64,000 nucleotides of DNA from Stappia taiwanensis (GTDB lineage: Bacteria > Pseudomonadota > Alphaproteobacteria > Rhizobiales > Stappiaceae), in NCBI RefSeq assembly GCF_014635285.1, contig NZ_BMCR01000002.1, positions 558,001-622,000 on the forward strand, given 5' to 3'. Each line of letters starts with the position of its first letter. The first letter of the stretch is position 1. The notes below the pieces were generated by a model that worked only from the letters and a program-made list of their open reading frames with translations, had not been told where the DNA came from and searched no databases. The position numbers were made by a program, and so were the translations under genes. This document shows positions 35,987 to 45,330 of the stretch, piece by piece.

Positions 35987-36456
35987 ACTGGTTCGAAGAC
36001 ATGCAGATCGGCGAGCGCCGGGACCTCGGCAGCTTTACCTTCACCGCCGAGGATATCATCCGCTTCGCCAAGGCCTATGATCCGCAGCGGTTCCACCTTT
36101 CCGACGAGGAAGCGCGCAAGACCCATTTCGGACGGCTTTGTGCCTCCGGCTGGCACACCGCCTCGGTCTGGATGAAGCTGATGGTGGCCTCGCTCGATCT
36201 TGAGCACGCCGGCGGCGGGCCGAGCGCCCGGCTGGGCCCCTCCCCCGGCTTCACCGACCTGAAGTGGATCAAGCCGGTGTTTGCCGGCGACACCATCACC
36301 TATTCCTCCACGCTGGTGGAGAAGACGGAGATCCGCAGCCGGCCGAAATGGGGCTTGGTGCAGCACCGGAACGAAGGCGTCAACCAGGACGGAGTTCTGG
36401 TGTTCTCCTTCATCGGCAAGGTCTTCGTCGCCCGCAAGCCCGCCGACGAGGCCTGA
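35983..36456 (+). CDS. MaoC family dehydratase, second of a pair
   Basis: A 157-residue paralogue of the gene before it: FTFTAEDIIRFAKAYDPQRFHLSDEEA with the Asp/His pair, HFGRLCASGWHTASVWMKLM, and IKPVFAGDTITYSSTLVEKTEIRSRPKWGLV. The two proteins share the layout but differ at the ends. Coupled translation suggests they form a heteromer, as in two-subunit hot-dog hydratases. No acyl-CoA genes are adjacent, so the pathway is open. Confidence 0.85.
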   Translation: MNWFEDMQIGERRDLGSFTFTAEDIIRFAKAYDPQRFHLSDEEARKTHFGRLCASGWHTASVWMKLMVASLDLEHAGGGPSARLGPSPGFTDLKWIKPVFAGDTITYSSTLVEKTEIRSRPKWGLVQHRNEGVNQDGVLVFSFIGKVFVARKPADEA

Positions 36457-36526
36457 GGCCCGCCATCACGCCAGCCGCCCGCCCCCGGGCCGACGACCCG
36501 GGGACGACTGGCATCCTCTGATCGGC

Positions 36527-37006
36527 TCAGATCGTGCGGGCAAACACCACTTCGTCATGAATGGGAATGCGGTACTCGCCAGTGAGCGGGATTTCCGGCT
36601 TCAGCCGCCGCTCCTCGTCGATCGCGCCGAACACCACCTTTTCCAGCCGGAAGCCGCGCCGCTGATAGAAGCGGAAGGCATCCAGATTGTCGTTCGAGGT
36701 GCGCACCATCAGCCGGCGGATGCCGTTTTCCAGCGCCGAGCCGACCACCGCATTGAGCAGCAAGGTCCCGACCCCGCCCCAGCGGTTCAGCGAATCCAGC
36801 GTCAGGATCTCCCACTCGCTCTCCCGCTTGATGATGGTCACGAGCCCGACCATTTCGCCATCATCTTCAGCGATGAAACCCGGAAGGCGCGATCCGTCGA
36901 TCATCTCGCCTTCGATCAGGATTTCCGGGCTGGTCCAGCGCCGCGTCAGGAGATCAACGACCGCCGCGTGATCCTCCTCCCGCGTGGGTCGAATGCTAAC
37001 CGCCAT
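36527..37006 (-). CDS. GNAT family N-acetyltransferase
   Basis: A 159-residue single-domain acetyltransferase. It shows IRPTREEDHAAVVDLLTRRW at the start, LVTIIKRESEWEILTLDSLNRWGGVGTLLLNAVVGSALENGIRRLMVRTSNDN (acetyl-CoA site with the GVGT turn), and DAFRFYQRRGFRLEKVVFG. AAGGAGAC lies 7 bases before the ATG at 37006, which excludes a longer frame. The substrate cannot be predicted. It is convergent with the MaoC pair. Confidence 0.87.
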   Translation of the reverse strand: MAVSIRPTREEDHAAVVDLLTRRWTSPEILIEGEMIDGSRLPGFIAEDDGEMVGLVTIIKRESEWEILTLDSLNRWGGVGTLLLNAVVGSALENGIRRLMVRTSNDNLDAFRFYQRRGFRLEKVVFGAIDEERRLKPEIPLTGEYRIPIHDEVVFARTI

Positions 37007-37118
37007 GGACGTCTCCTTTTCCGCGCGATCGACCCCAGGCCGCATAGCGCTGTCATATCTCTCATTCGCAGGGCGCTGCCCTGCAAGACCCGCTCGTTGC
37101 GCCGGGCAGCCCTTTGCC

Positions 37119-37766
37119 CTAGCGCCGCAGGATCCGCTCATTGAGCCCGCGCCGTGCCTGCCAGCCGGACCGTTCCAGCTCCGGATCGCGATGTTCCTCC
37201 ACCGGATATCCCAGACACAGATAGGCGATCAAGCGCCAAGAGGCCGGAACGTCGAGCGCTTCGGTCACCACATCCGGTTCCAGGATCGACACCCAGCCCA
37301 CACCCACACCGTGCATTCTGGCGGCCAGCCACAACGTATTGATGGCACAAACCGCCGAGTAGGCAAGCATCTCCGGCATGGTCCGCCGGCCAAGCCCGCG
37401 CCCCTGATCCGTGCCCTCGTCGCAGAACACCGCCAATTGCACCGGCGCCGCATCCAGCCCTTCCAGCTTCAACCGGGCATAGCGCGCGGCCGCCTCGCCA
37501 TCATAGGCCTCAAGCGCCCGCTGATTGCAGCGCAGGAAGCTTTCCCGCACCCTGTCACGGCGTTGAGGTTCGCCGACCAGCACGAAACGCCAGGGCTGGC
37601 TGTTGCCGACAGAGGGTGCCATGTGCGCCGCCGCCAGCAGATCTTCCACCAGCGCCGGCTCGAGCGGCGTGGTGCGAAAGCGGCGCACATCCCGGCGCCA
37701 GGCGAGCAGGTCCAGGAAGCAAGCCTGAAAGCCCGCATCGAAGGAGGGTTCGCCCGGCCCCGACAC
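37119..37766 (-). CDS. bluB: 5,6-dimethylbenzimidazole synthase
   Basis: A 215-residue flavin-destructase of the nitroreductase fold that cuts FMNH2 with oxygen to make the lower ligand of vitamin B12. Typical BluB blocks: LLAWRRDVRRFRTTPLEPALVEDLLAAAHMAPSVGNSQPWRF, MPEMLAYSAVCAINTLWLAARMHGVGVGWVSILEPDVV, LIAYLCLGYPVEEHRDPELER. The GTG at 37766 has GAGG 7 bases before it. It starts 7 bp after apt, so it shares the transcript. No cobalamin riboswitch is seen. Confidence 0.88.
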   Translation of the reverse strand: MSGPGEPSFDAGFQACFLDLLAWRRDVRRFRTTPLEPALVEDLLAAAHMAPSVGNSQPWRFVLVGEPQRRDRVRESFLRCNQRALEAYDGEAAARYARLKLEGLDAAPVQLAVFCDEGTDQGRGLGRRTMPEMLAYSAVCAINTLWLAARMHGVGVGWVSILEPDVVTEALDVPASWRLIAYLCLGYPVEEHRDPELERSGWQARRGLNERILRR

Positions 37767-37773
37767 GCGAACC

Positions 37774-38322
37774 TCAGTGTCCGGGGAAATCGACGAGCGT
37801 GCGTACCGGCACGTCCAGTGCCTCGATCCGCGCACGGCCGCCGAGATCCGGCAGGTCGATGATGAAGCAGGCGGCAACCACCTCCGCGCCCATCTGCTGC
37901 AACAGCTTGGTCGCCGCTTCGGCCGTGCCGCCGGTGGCGATCAGGTCATCGACAAGAATGACCTTCTCGCCGGGTTTGACCGCGTCCTTGTGGATCTCCA
38001 TTTCGTCGAGCCCGTATTCCAGAGAATAGGCGATGCGCACGGTCTCGTGCGGCAGCTTGCCCTTCTTGCGGATCGGCACGAAGCCGGCGGAGAGCTGATG
38101 CGCGACCGCACCGCCGAGAATGAAGCCCCGCGCCTCGATCCCTGCGACCTGATCGATCTTCGATCCCGCCCAGGGCTGCACCAGCGCATCGACCGCACGG
38201 CGGAACGCGCGCGCATTGCCCAGCAGCGTGGTGATGTCGCGAAACAGGATGCCCTTTTTCGGATAGTCGGGAATCGTGCGGATCGCCGCCAGCAATTCAT
38301 CCGAAACAGTTTCTGCCACCAT
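37774..38322 (-). CDS. apt: Adenine phosphoribosyltransferase
   Basis: A 182-residue enzyme that joins adenine to PRPP to give AMP. PRPP loop [21 protein letters not shown] and [14 protein letters not shown] are classical; the flexible loop ends [15 protein letters not shown]. It recycles the adenine freed by MtnP, encoded 165 bp upstream on the same strand. bluB follows at +7 bp. The gap to mtnP contains a short GTCATCC…CCGGGAT palindrome-like piece. Confidence 0.96.
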   Translation of the reverse strand: MVAETVSDELLAAIRTIPDYPKKGILFRDITTLLGNARAFRRAVDALVQPWAGSKIDQVAGIEARGFILGGAVAHQLSAGFVPIRKKGKLPHETVRIAYSLEYGLDEMEIHKDAVKPGEKVILVDDLIATGGTAEAATKLLQQMGAEVVAACFIIDLPDLGGRARIEALDVPVRTLVDFPGH

Positions 38323-38487
38323 TGCCCAGCCTCTTTCTCGGAGCGCTCCATGGTGTCACGAACACCCGGCGCCGCTCCAGCCCTTTGTTGTGATGTCATC
38401 CGGAGCGAAGAACGGAGTCTCCGCCGTGCCGGGATTTGTCTTGCGAGCCGCCGCGGCCCCTCGCCGGCCGCCGGCTGTCCGTGACGC

Positions 38488-39363
38488 CTAGCGGGACAGC
38501 ATCCGTCCGGCCACCGCGTCGAGCTTTGCCACCAGCGCCGGATCGCGCATCTCCGGTGCCGTCATCAGCGCATATTCCAGCGCCGTGTCTGAGCCGACCG
38601 GGCAGGCTTCATGCTGACGCGGCAGATCCTTCGCCAGCCGCGCCACCAGTCGCCGCGCATTGTCGGAGTTGGCGTGCAGCACCTTGATGATTTCCTGAAT
38701 GTCGACGGCTCCGTGATGCGGATGCCAACTGTCGTAATCGGTCACCATCGCCACCGTCGCGTAGCAGATCTCAGCCTCGCGGGCGAGCTTCGCCTCCGGC
38801 ATGTTGGTCATGCCGATCACGTCGCAGTCCCAGGACCGGTAGAGCTTGCTTTCGGCCAGCGAGGAGAACTGCGGCCCTTCCATGGCAAGGTAGGTGCCAC
38901 CGCGATGCAGGGTCAGCCCCTCGGCCGCGCCCGCCGCCGCGATATGCTCCACCAGCCGCGGCGACACCGGATCGGCCATCGACACATGGGCAACGCAGCC
39001 CTTGCCGAAGAAGCTCTTTTCCCGGGCGAAGGTCCGGTCGATGAACTGATCGACGAGCACGAAGCTGCCCGGCGCCATCTCTTCCTTCAGCGAGCCGCAG
39101 GCGGAGACCGAGACCAGCGAAGTCACGCCGCAGCGCTTCATCACGTCGATGTTTGCCCGGTAGTTGATATCGGACGGCGCATAGCGGTGACCACGGCCAT
39201 GCCGGGGCAGGAACACCACCTTCAAGCCATCGACCTCACCGATCCGCACCGCATCGGACGGCTCGCCCCAGGGGCTGTCCACCGTCACCCATTCCGCGCC
39301 CACCAGTTCCGGCAGGTCATAGAGGCCGGACCCACCGATCACCCCAAGAACCGCATTGCCCAT
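38488..39363 (-). CDS. mtnP: S-methyl-5'-thioadenosine phosphorylase
   Basis: A 291-residue purine-phosphorylase-fold enzyme that splits methylthioadenosine into adenine and methylthioribose-1-phosphate. Motifs: LGVIGGSGLYDLPEL, FLPRHGRGHRYAPSDINYRANI, SACGSLKEEMAPGSFVLVDQFIDRT, and MEGPQFSSLAESKLYRSW…VIGMTNMPEAKLAREAEICYA. It precedes apt, consistent with adenine salvage, and follows petC across a terminator. Confidence 0.95.
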   Translation of the reverse strand: MGNAVLGVIGGSGLYDLPELVGAEWVTVDSPWGEPSDAVRIGEVDGLKVVFLPRHGRGHRYAPSDINYRANIDVMKRCGVTSLVSVSACGSLKEEMAPGSFVLVDQFIDRTFAREKSFFGKGCVAHVSMADPVSPRLVEHIAAAGAAEGLTLHRGGTYLAMEGPQFSSLAESKLYRSWDCDVIGMTNMPEAKLAREAEICYATVAMVTDYDSWHPHHGAVDIQEIIKVLHANSDNARRLVARLAKDLPRQHEACPVGSDTALEYALMTAPEMRDPALVAKLDAVAGRMLSR

Positions 39364-39392
39364 GTCACGTGTCTCCTGAACCGCCTGTGCTC

Positions 39393-39426
39393 AAAAAAGA
39401 GGGCCGCCGGATTGCCCCGGCGGCCC
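39393..39426 (-). terminator. Intrinsic terminator of petABC
   Basis: On the minus strand GGGCCGCCGG pairs with CCGGCGGCCC and is followed by T-rich TCTTTTTTG. It ends the bc1 operon before mtnP, whose start is 30 bp away. Confidence 0.88.
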
Positions 39427-39451
39427 ATGTCAAACGTCTCTGTCGCCGCGA

Positions 39452-40294
39452 TCAGTGATCGACGTCGCGCCACACCGACTTCTTGGTGAAGTAAAGCAGC
39501 GAGGCGAAAATGACGAGGAAGATCATCACCCGGAAACCGAGGTTCTTGCGCTCCTCGAGCTTCGGCTCGGCCACCCACATCATGAACGCCGCAACGTCAT
39601 GCGCGTACTGCTCGACCGTCATCGGCGTACCGTCGGTGTACTCAACGGCCTCTTCGAACAGCGGCGGAGCCATCGCCAGCGACTTACCGGCGATGAAGCT
39701 CGGGTTGTAGTACTGCCCTTCCGGAACCTCGACACCCTCCGGCGGTTCTTCATAGCCGGTCAGCAGGTTGTAGATGTAGTCCGGACCGTGCTCCTGATAC
39801 TGGGTGAAGATATCGAACACGAAGCCCGGGAAGCCACTGGCCACGGCCCGTGCCTTGGCAAGGGTCGAGAAGTCCGGCGGATAGGCACCGCCATTGGAGG
39901 CGCGGGCGGCCTGCTCGTTCGGGAACGGCGACGGGAACCGGTCCGACGGAATCGCCGGAAGCGCTTCCATCTCGCCGTCGTCATTCGGCCCCTTCAGCAC
40001 CTCGTACTCGGCCGCGATCACCTTCACCTGATCTTCGGTGAAGCCGGGTCCGCCCTCTTCCGCAAGGTTGCGGAAAGCAAGGAACTTCGCACCATGACAG
40101 GACGCGCAGACTTCCTTGAACACCTTGAAGCCGCGCTGCAACTGCGCCTGGTCATAGGATCCGAACGGACCGCTGAACGACCACTGCTGGCGTTCGATGT
40201 GCGGGCCTTCGCCGGCAGCCAATGCCGGGGCGGCGACGGCAAGCGCCGCCACTGCCAGCAAGGCTCCACGAGCGGATCTGATCATCGTTTTCAT
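39452..40294 (-). CDS. petC: Cytochrome c1 of the bc1 complex
   Basis: A 280-residue membrane-anchored cytochrome c1. A signal peptide (about 1-27, ending PALA|AG) is followed by the haem site CASCH (Cys63, Cys66, His67), and the axial Met probably lies in AGKSLAMAPPL. A single C-terminal helix (about 255-275, VMIFLVIFASLLYFTKKSVW) anchors it. It passes electrons from the Rieske protein to a soluble or membrane cytochrome c. ATG 40294 has GGGAG upstream. The gap to petB is 29 bp. Confidence 0.95.
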   Translation of the reverse strand: MKTMIRSARGALLAVAALAVAAPALAAGEGPHIERQQWSFSGPFGSYDQAQLQRGFKVFKEVCASCHGAKFLAFRNLAEEGGPGFTEDQVKVIAAEYEVLKGPNDDGEMEALPAIPSDRFPSPFPNEQAARASNGGAYPPDFSTLAKARAVASGFPGFVFDIFTQYQEHGPDYIYNLLTGYEEPPEGVEVPEGQYYNPSFIAGKSLAMAPPLFEEAVEYTDGTPMTVEQYAHDVAAFMMWVAEPKLEERKNLGFRVMIFLVIFASLLYFTKKSVWRDVDH

Positions 40295-40323
40295 CAATGA
40301 GAACTCCCAAGTTCGCTCGTGGG

Positions 40324-41592
40324 TCACTTCGTTTCCGGCGCGGACACCGCACCGGCCGGCTGACCGCCACCCGATCCGGCCAGCACCGCTTCGGAAATCG
40401 ACGCGGGCAGAGCCTTCGGCTTCTCCAGGAAGCCGAGCAGCGGCAGGATGATCAGGAAGTGGGCGAAGTAATAGGCCGTCAGGATCCGGGCCAGCGTCAC
40501 GTAGATGCCCTCGGCCGGCATGGCGCCGAGATAGCCGAGACCCACGCAGACGGCGGCAAAGATCCAGAAGAACTGCTTGAACAGCGGACGGTAGGTACCG
40601 GAACGGACCTTCGAGGTGTCGAGCCACGGCAGCACGAACAGAACCGCGATCGAACCGAACATCAGGATCACGCCACCGAGCTTGTCCGGCACCGCACGCA
40701 GGATCGCGTAGAACGGCAGGAAGTACCATTCCGGAACGATATGCGCCGGCGTCACCAGCGGGTTGGCTTCGATGTAGTTGTCCGCATGCCCGAGGAAGTT
40801 CGGGATGTAGAAGACGAAATACGCGAAGAAGATCATGAACACGACAATCGCGAACAGATCCTTGACCGTGTAGTACGGATGGAACGGGATCGTGTCCTGC
40901 TTCGTCTTCGGATTGATGCCCGTCGGGTTGCTGTTACCGCTGGTGTGGAAGGCCCACACGTGCAGCAGAACCACGCCGAAGATCATGAACGGCAGCAGGT
41001 AGTGCAGCGAGAAGAACCGGTTCAGCGTCGGATTGTCGACGGCGAAACCGCCCCACAGCCAGTTGACGATCGGCTCACCGACGAGCGGCAGCGCCGAGAA
41101 CAGGTTGGTGATCACCGTGGCGCCCCAGAAGGACATCTGGCCCCAGGGAAGCACGTAACCCATGAAGGCGGTGGCCATCATGATAAGGAAGATCACGACA
41201 CCGAGGATCCACGAAATCTCGCGGGGCGCCTTGTAGGAGCCGTAGTACATGCCGCGGAACATATGGATGAACACGGCGATGAAGAACATCGACGCGCCGT
41301 TGGCGTGCAGGTAGCGCATCAGCCAGCCGAAGTTCACATCGCGCATGATGTGTTCGACCGAGGCAAAGGCCGCCGTGGTGCTGGCCGTGTAATGCATCAC
41401 CAGCACGATGCCGGTGACGATCTGGGCGATCAGCACGAAAAACAGGATACCACCGAAGGTCCACCAGTAGTTCAGATTCTTCGGGGTCGGAAAGTCAACG
41501 AAAGAGCCGCGAACGAGCGAAATCACCGGCAAGCGGCTCTCGAGCCACTTCGCCGCCGCGCTCTGCGGCACGTAGTTGGAATGTCCAGCCAT
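40324..41592 (-). CDS. petB: Cytochrome b of the bc1 complex
   Basis: A 422-residue eight-helix cytochrome b. Four haem histidines in helices B and D: the first of each pair in [14 protein letters not shown]…[13 protein letters not shown] and the second in SLHYLLPF…LLHVWAFH. The Qo-site motif PEWY (about residue 300, [20 protein letters not shown]) and PLVTPAHI are intact. It holds the quinol oxidation and quinone reduction sites. ATG 41592 with GAGGAG before it is chosen over an earlier ATG. petA lies 25 bp upstream. Confidence 0.97.
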   Translation of the reverse strand: MAGHSNYVPQSAAAKWLESRLPVISLVRGSFVDFPTPKNLNYWWTFGGILFFVLIAQIVTGIVLVMHYTASTTAAFASVEHIMRDVNFGWLMRYLHANGASMFFIAVFIHMFRGMYYGSYKAPREISWILGVVIFLIMMATAFMGYVLPWGQMSFWGATVITNLFSALPLVGEPIVNWLWGGFAVDNPTLNRFFSLHYLLPFMIFGVVLLHVWAFHTSGNSNPTGINPKTKQDTIPFHPYYTVKDLFAIVVFMIFFAYFVFYIPNFLGHADNYIEANPLVTPAHIVPEWYFLPFYAILRAVPDKLGGVILMFGSIAVLFVLPWLDTSKVRSGTYRPLFKQFFWIFAAVCVGLGYLGAMPAEGIYVTLARILTAYYFAHFLIILPLLGFLEKPKALPASISEAVLAGSGGGQPAGAVSAPETK

Positions 41593-41617
41593 GGCTGTCT
41601 CCTCTAAACTGCCGCTA

Positions 41618-42178
41618 TCAGCCGATCCGAATGACATCGTCCGAGATGAACTCGAACGGCGGGATCATCAGGTTCTCGGGCGCGGGGCCCTTGCGAATTC
41701 GTCCTGCGGTGTCGTAGTGCGACCCGTGACAGGGGCAGAACCAGCCGCCGAAATCACCAGCCTCGCCCAGCGGAATGCATCCCAGATGGGTGCAGACGCC
41801 GACCATGACGATCAGGGCCTCGTTGCCCTCGACGCCACGGTTTACATCACTCGCATCCGCGTCCGGCCCGAGGTTCAGATTTCGGGCCATCGGGTCCGGA
41901 AGGTCGGCGATCGGCACTTCCTTGGCCTCGCCCACTTCCTTTTCGGTGCGGTAGCGGATGAACACCGGCTTGCCGCGCCACATCACCTTGATCGACTGCC
42001 CTTCCTCGATCGAGGAGACATCGACTTCGATCGACGCCAGCGCAAGCGCCGACGCATCGGGATTCATCTGGTGAATAAAGGGCCAGGCCAGCGCACCCAC
42101 GCCAACCGCACCCATCGCACCGGTCGCGATATAGAGGAAATCGCGGCGTGTCGGTTCGACCGTATCCTGCTGTGCCAA
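41618..42178 (-). CDS. petA: Rieske iron-sulfur protein of the bc1 complex
   Basis: A 186-residue Rieske subunit. The N-terminus has the twin-arginine signal TRRDFLY (10-16), a transmembrane helix (about 20-36), the flexible hinge, and the [2Fe-2S] boxes CTHLGC (Cys129, His131, Cys134) and CPCHGSHYD (Cys148, Cys150, His151). It probably starts at TTG 42178, because no ATG or GTG fits and GAGGA lies 8 bases upstream. It is the first gene of petABC. Confidence 0.94.
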   Translation of the reverse strand: MAQQDTVEPTRRDFLYIATGAMGAVGVGALAWPFIHQMNPDASALALASIEVDVSSIEEGQSIKVMWRGKPVFIRYRTEKEVGEAKEVPIADLPDPMARNLNLGPDADASDVNRGVEGNEALIVMVGVCTHLGCIPLGEAGDFGGWFCPCHGSHYDTAGRIRKGPAPENLMIPPFEFISDDVIRIG

Positions 42179-42373
42179 GGTCGCGTCCTCTTCAAAACCA
42201 TCTGCCCAACGGCGACGGCGCCCGATTGCGACCGTATTCCGATTTGGGAGGAATGGCCGGCGGAGCGCATCGACAGGGCGGCAAGTGCGGCTTCTCGCAC
42301 TTTTCCAAGCGCGCGTGTTTTTGCACCGTTGGCGCGACTTGTCCAGATCAGCCTTGCGGGAAACGACGCTTTG

Positions 42374-42390
42374 TCGCGGTTTTTCCGCGA
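42374..42390 (-). promoter_or_regulatory. Palindrome in the 319-bp region before petA
   Basis: TCGCGG-ttttt-CCGCGA lies about 200 bp upstream of the petA start. The rest of the gap between petA and the first ABC exporter (42179-42497) has no gene. The palindrome could be an operator or hairpin; a link to PetR is only a guess. Confidence 0.3.
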
Positions 42391-42497
42391 ACTGGGACCA
42401 AAGCAGTATGCTACCCTTGTCCGATGCCCCTGCGGCACAACGGCAGGACGTGCGCCGGACCGGATGAAACCCGGCCCGGCGCGTTTCCACTCTTGAC

Positions 42498-44348
42498 TCA
42501 ACCGGCCGACGCCACCCCCGGCACACTGTCGATAAAACCGCCGGATTGGCGGCTCCAAAGCCGGGCGTAGAGGCCGCCACGGGCAAGCAGCTCCTCATGG
42601 GTACCGTCCTCGACCACCCGCCCCTTGTCCATCACCACCAGCCGGTCCATCGCCGCGATGGTCGACAGGCGGTGGGCGATGGCGATCACCGTCTTGCCGG
42701 ACATCAACGTGTTGAGGCTGTCCTGAATGGCCGCCTCCACCTCGGAGTCCAGCGCCGAGGTTGCCTCGTCGAGCACCAGAATCGGCGCGTTCTTCAAAAG
42801 CACCCGGGCAATGGCGATTCGCTGGCGCTGGCCGCCGGAGAGCTTCACCCCGCGCTCGCCCACATGGGCCTCCAGCCCCTTGCGGCCCGACGGGTCCTCC
42901 AGATCGGCGACGAAACCGGCCGCATGGGCACGCCGCAGCGCCTCCATCGCCTCGGCCTCATCCGCATCCGGCTTGCCATAGACGAGATTGTCATGGACCG
43001 ACCGATGCAGCAGCGAGGTGTCCTGGGTGACCATGCCGATGTTCGCCCTGAGGCTCGACTGGGTCACCCGGGCGATGTCCTGATCGTCGATCAGGATGCG
43101 CCCGCCCTCCAGGTCGTGGAACCTGAGCAGGAGATTGACCAGGGTCGACTTGCCCGCCCCCGAGGGGCCGACGAGCCCGACCTTTTCCCCCGGGCGAATG
43201 TCCAGGGAAAGCCGCTCGATCACCCCGGCCTCCCGGCCATAGTGGAAGCGCACATCCTCAAAGCGGATGCCGCCGCGCCCGACCACCAGCGGCCTGGCCC
43301 CGGCGATATCCGTCACATCGCGCTCGCGCGAGATGGTGGAGATGCCGTCCTGAACCGTGCCGATGTTTTCAAACAGGCCCGAGACCTCCCACAGGATCCA
43401 CTGCGACATGCCATGCAGCCGCAGCACCAGGGCCATTGCCACGGCAATATCGCCGGTGGTCACCACCTCTTGTTGCCACAACAGGATGGCCAGCAGGCCG
43501 GTGGTGAACAGCAACAGGAGGTTGATGACATGCAGGATCGTGTTGAGCACCGTCACCAGCCGCATCTGCCGGTAGACCGTCTTCAGGAACTCCCACATGG
43601 AGGCGCGGGCGTAGCTCTCCTCCCGGTCGGTGTGGGAGAAGAGCTTGACCGTGGCGATGTTGGTATAGGCATCGACCACCCGCCCGGTCATCAGCGAGCG
43701 GGCATCTGCCTGGGTCTTCGACACCACCTTCAGCCGCGGCACGAACACCACCAGCACGGCAATATAGGCGATGAGCCACAGAACCAGCGGCACCGCCAGC
43801 TCCAGACTGGCATCGCCGATCAGCGCCAGCGCCGACAGGAAATAGACCGCCACATAGACAAGGGCATCGAGGATCCGCGTCACCACCTCACGCACCGCCA
43901 GTGAGGTCTGCATCACCTTGGTGGCGATACGGCCAGCGAAATCGTCCTGATAGAAGCCGATGCTCTGGCGCAGCAGGTAGCGGTGCACCTGCCAGCGGAT
44001 CACCATCGGGTAATTGCCCATCAACCCCTGATGAAACACCAGCTCCCACAGGACCGACAGGATCGGCATGATGACGAGGATCACCACCCCCATCCACACG
44101 AGTGACCAGCCGTTGTCGGCAAAGAAGGTCTCCCGCTCGGCGGTGGAGAGCCAGTTCACCAGATCGCCGAGGAACGAGAAGATCATCACCTCGAAGATCG
44201 CGACGACGGCGCCCAGGAAGGACACCGCCGCCAGCACCGGCCAGACGGGCTTGGTGTAGTACCAACAGAAGCCGAACAGCGTTGCCGGCGGCGCCTTGAC
44301 CTCACCGGAACGGAAGGGGTCGATGATCTTTTCAAAGCGGGCGAACAT
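42498..44348 (-). CDS. ABC exporter, fused membrane and ATPase domains (copy 1)
   Basis: A 616-residue half-transporter of the MsbA/LapB exporter class. Six helices (about 40-330) precede the ATPase domain, with Walker A GPSGAGKST (394-402), Q-loop VTQDTSLLHRS, signature LSGGQRQRIAIAR (LSGGQ 503-507), Walker B ILVLDEATSALD and H-loop His559. It probably works as a homodimer or with the paralogue at 46647-48521; the substrate may be a lipid or peptide. Its start overlaps a small membrane protein gene by 17 bp. Confidence 0.9.
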   Translation of the reverse strand: MFARFEKIIDPFRSGEVKAPPATLFGFCWYYTKPVWPVLAAVSFLGAVVAIFEVMIFSFLGDLVNWLSTAERETFFADNGWSLVWMGVVILVIMPILSVLWELVFHQGLMGNYPMVIRWQVHRYLLRQSIGFYQDDFAGRIATKVMQTSLAVREVVTRILDALVYVAVYFLSALALIGDASLELAVPLVLWLIAYIAVLVVFVPRLKVVSKTQADARSLMTGRVVDAYTNIATVKLFSHTDREESYARASMWEFLKTVYRQMRLVTVLNTILHVINLLLLFTTGLLAILLWQQEVVTTGDIAVAMALVLRLHGMSQWILWEVSGLFENIGTVQDGISTISRERDVTDIAGARPLVVGRGGIRFEDVRFHYGREAGVIERLSLDIRPGEKVGLVGPSGAGKSTLVNLLLRFHDLEGGRILIDDQDIARVTQSSLRANIGMVTQDTSLLHRSVHDNLVYGKPDADEAEAMEALRRAHAAGFVADLEDPSGRKGLEAHVGERGVKLSGGQRQRIAIARVLLKNAPILVLDEATSALDSEVEAAIQDSLNTLMSGKTVIAIAHRLSTIAAMDRLVVMDKGRVVEDGTHEELLARGGLYARLWSRQSGGFIDSVPGVASAG

Positions 44349-44781
44349 TGCGCACCTCTGCGGTTTGGATGCCAGCCTGCCGCAACGCCCCGCCCACGGA
44401 CCAGCGCCGCCGCGCCGGCAACAGCGGACGGGCGGAAGGCGTGGTGAGCAGCAACGACAGCACGAAACTCGACACCGCCGCCGCCAGCACCACCAGACCG
44501 AGGAACAGGTCGGTCAGGCGGCGGAAGAACGCAGGCGCCGTTTCCGGCACCCCGGCAACGACCACGGCATCGAGCGTATCCAGTTCATGCGCCAACACGG
44601 GCAGAAACAGGACGACAGCCAGAAGGAAGGTAAGGACCATGCCGGCAGCGGCAACCAGCAGAACGTCGCGAAGACGCCAGCGGCCCGGCGGCGGCACACT
44701 TATATCGTCAGACGCCGCCGAAAACGGCGGCTTGGGCCGCGCGAACGGATCGAGCGGAAAACGGGAAGTCATAGCGGTCAC
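44332..44781 (-). CDS. Small two-helix membrane protein, function unknown
   Basis: A 149-residue protein with two hydrophobic helices (about 40-66, VLLVAAAGMVLTFLLAVVLFLPVLA; about 91-112, LFLGLVVLAAAVSSFVLSLLL). The N-terminal part is Pro-rich (DPFARPKPPFS). The last 6 codons overlap the start of exporter copy 1, so the two are translationally coupled and the protein may be an accessory of that exporter. No family recognised. Confidence 0.55.
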   Translation of the reverse strand: MTAMTSRFPLDPFARPKPPFSAASDDISVPPPGRWRLRDVLLVAAAGMVLTFLLAVVLFLPVLAHELDTLDAVVVAGVPETAPAFFRRLTDLFLGLVVLAAAVSSFVLSLLLTTPSARPLLPARRRWSVGGALRQAGIQTAEVRNVRPL

Positions 44782-45156
44782 TCCTGCAGAAAACCTGCGG
44801 AACGGGGGTGCCGGACGGATCGCACAGGCGGCAATGCACCTGCATCCGCGAGGGTCGCGGATTTATCGCGTGGCAATGATGTTGGGCGCTCGTGCCGAGC
44901 GCACTGAGATCAGTCGAAGGGAAGAATTCCGGTGGGGCGCATCACGCGACGCGCGGCATCAATCCTCGGTGGCCAGCGCGGGGTGTGGCCCCTGCGAATG
45001 CCGGGAGAACAGCGATGCAGATCTGAAATGCACAGGCATTTATCATGCGATCTCCCTTTCCTGGCGTGAGCCGATGGCAAGGCACCGGCAATCGGATTGA
45101 TGAAGGCATCCGCAGCGACCTGAAAAAGCAGGGGGGGGCAGCGGACCCGGCCAAAC

Positions 45157-45172
45157 GTCAACGGGCGTTGAC
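45157..45172. promoter_or_regulatory. Perfect palindrome GTCAACG-GG-CGTTGAC
   Basis: The 7-bp arms around GG make a symmetric site of the kind bound by dimeric regulators. It lies in the gene-free gap, 376 bp before the small membrane protein start, and 269 bp beyond the end of the coiled-coil gene. Pattern only. Confidence 0.3.
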
Positions 45173-45294
45173 AGGGAGGAGAATACCCAAGCTTTCATAA
45201 AAGAACAGCGAGATTTGACACAGCAGCCAACCTTGCCGCGCATTGTTGCCCATCTGCAACAAACCTGTGTCCTGCCTGCACGGCGACCACCGCT

Positions 45295-45330
45295 TCAGGC
45301 AGGCTCCTCCGCCGCCAGGAAACCGCCGCT
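45295..45330 (-). pseudogene. Relic of an ABC exporter C-terminus (third copy)
   Basis: On the minus strand this stretch reads SGGFLAAEEPA-stop in one frame. The exporter at 46647-48521 ends QSGGFLAADTF…, and the one at 42498-44348 ends QSGGFIDS. At the DNA level 45308-45328 and 46678-46698 match at 20 of 21 positions, on the same strand. No more of the gene is recognisable upstream, so this is a small tail left by a deletion or recombination. Confidence 0.4.

Noticed and set aside
45131-45138. Eight-base G-run as a phase-variable switch
   Set aside because: It lies in no supported reading frame and near no promoter with suitable spacing.
45173-45181. AGGGAGGAG as the ribosome site of a small gene
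   Set aside because: No start codon lies within a usable distance before stops appear.
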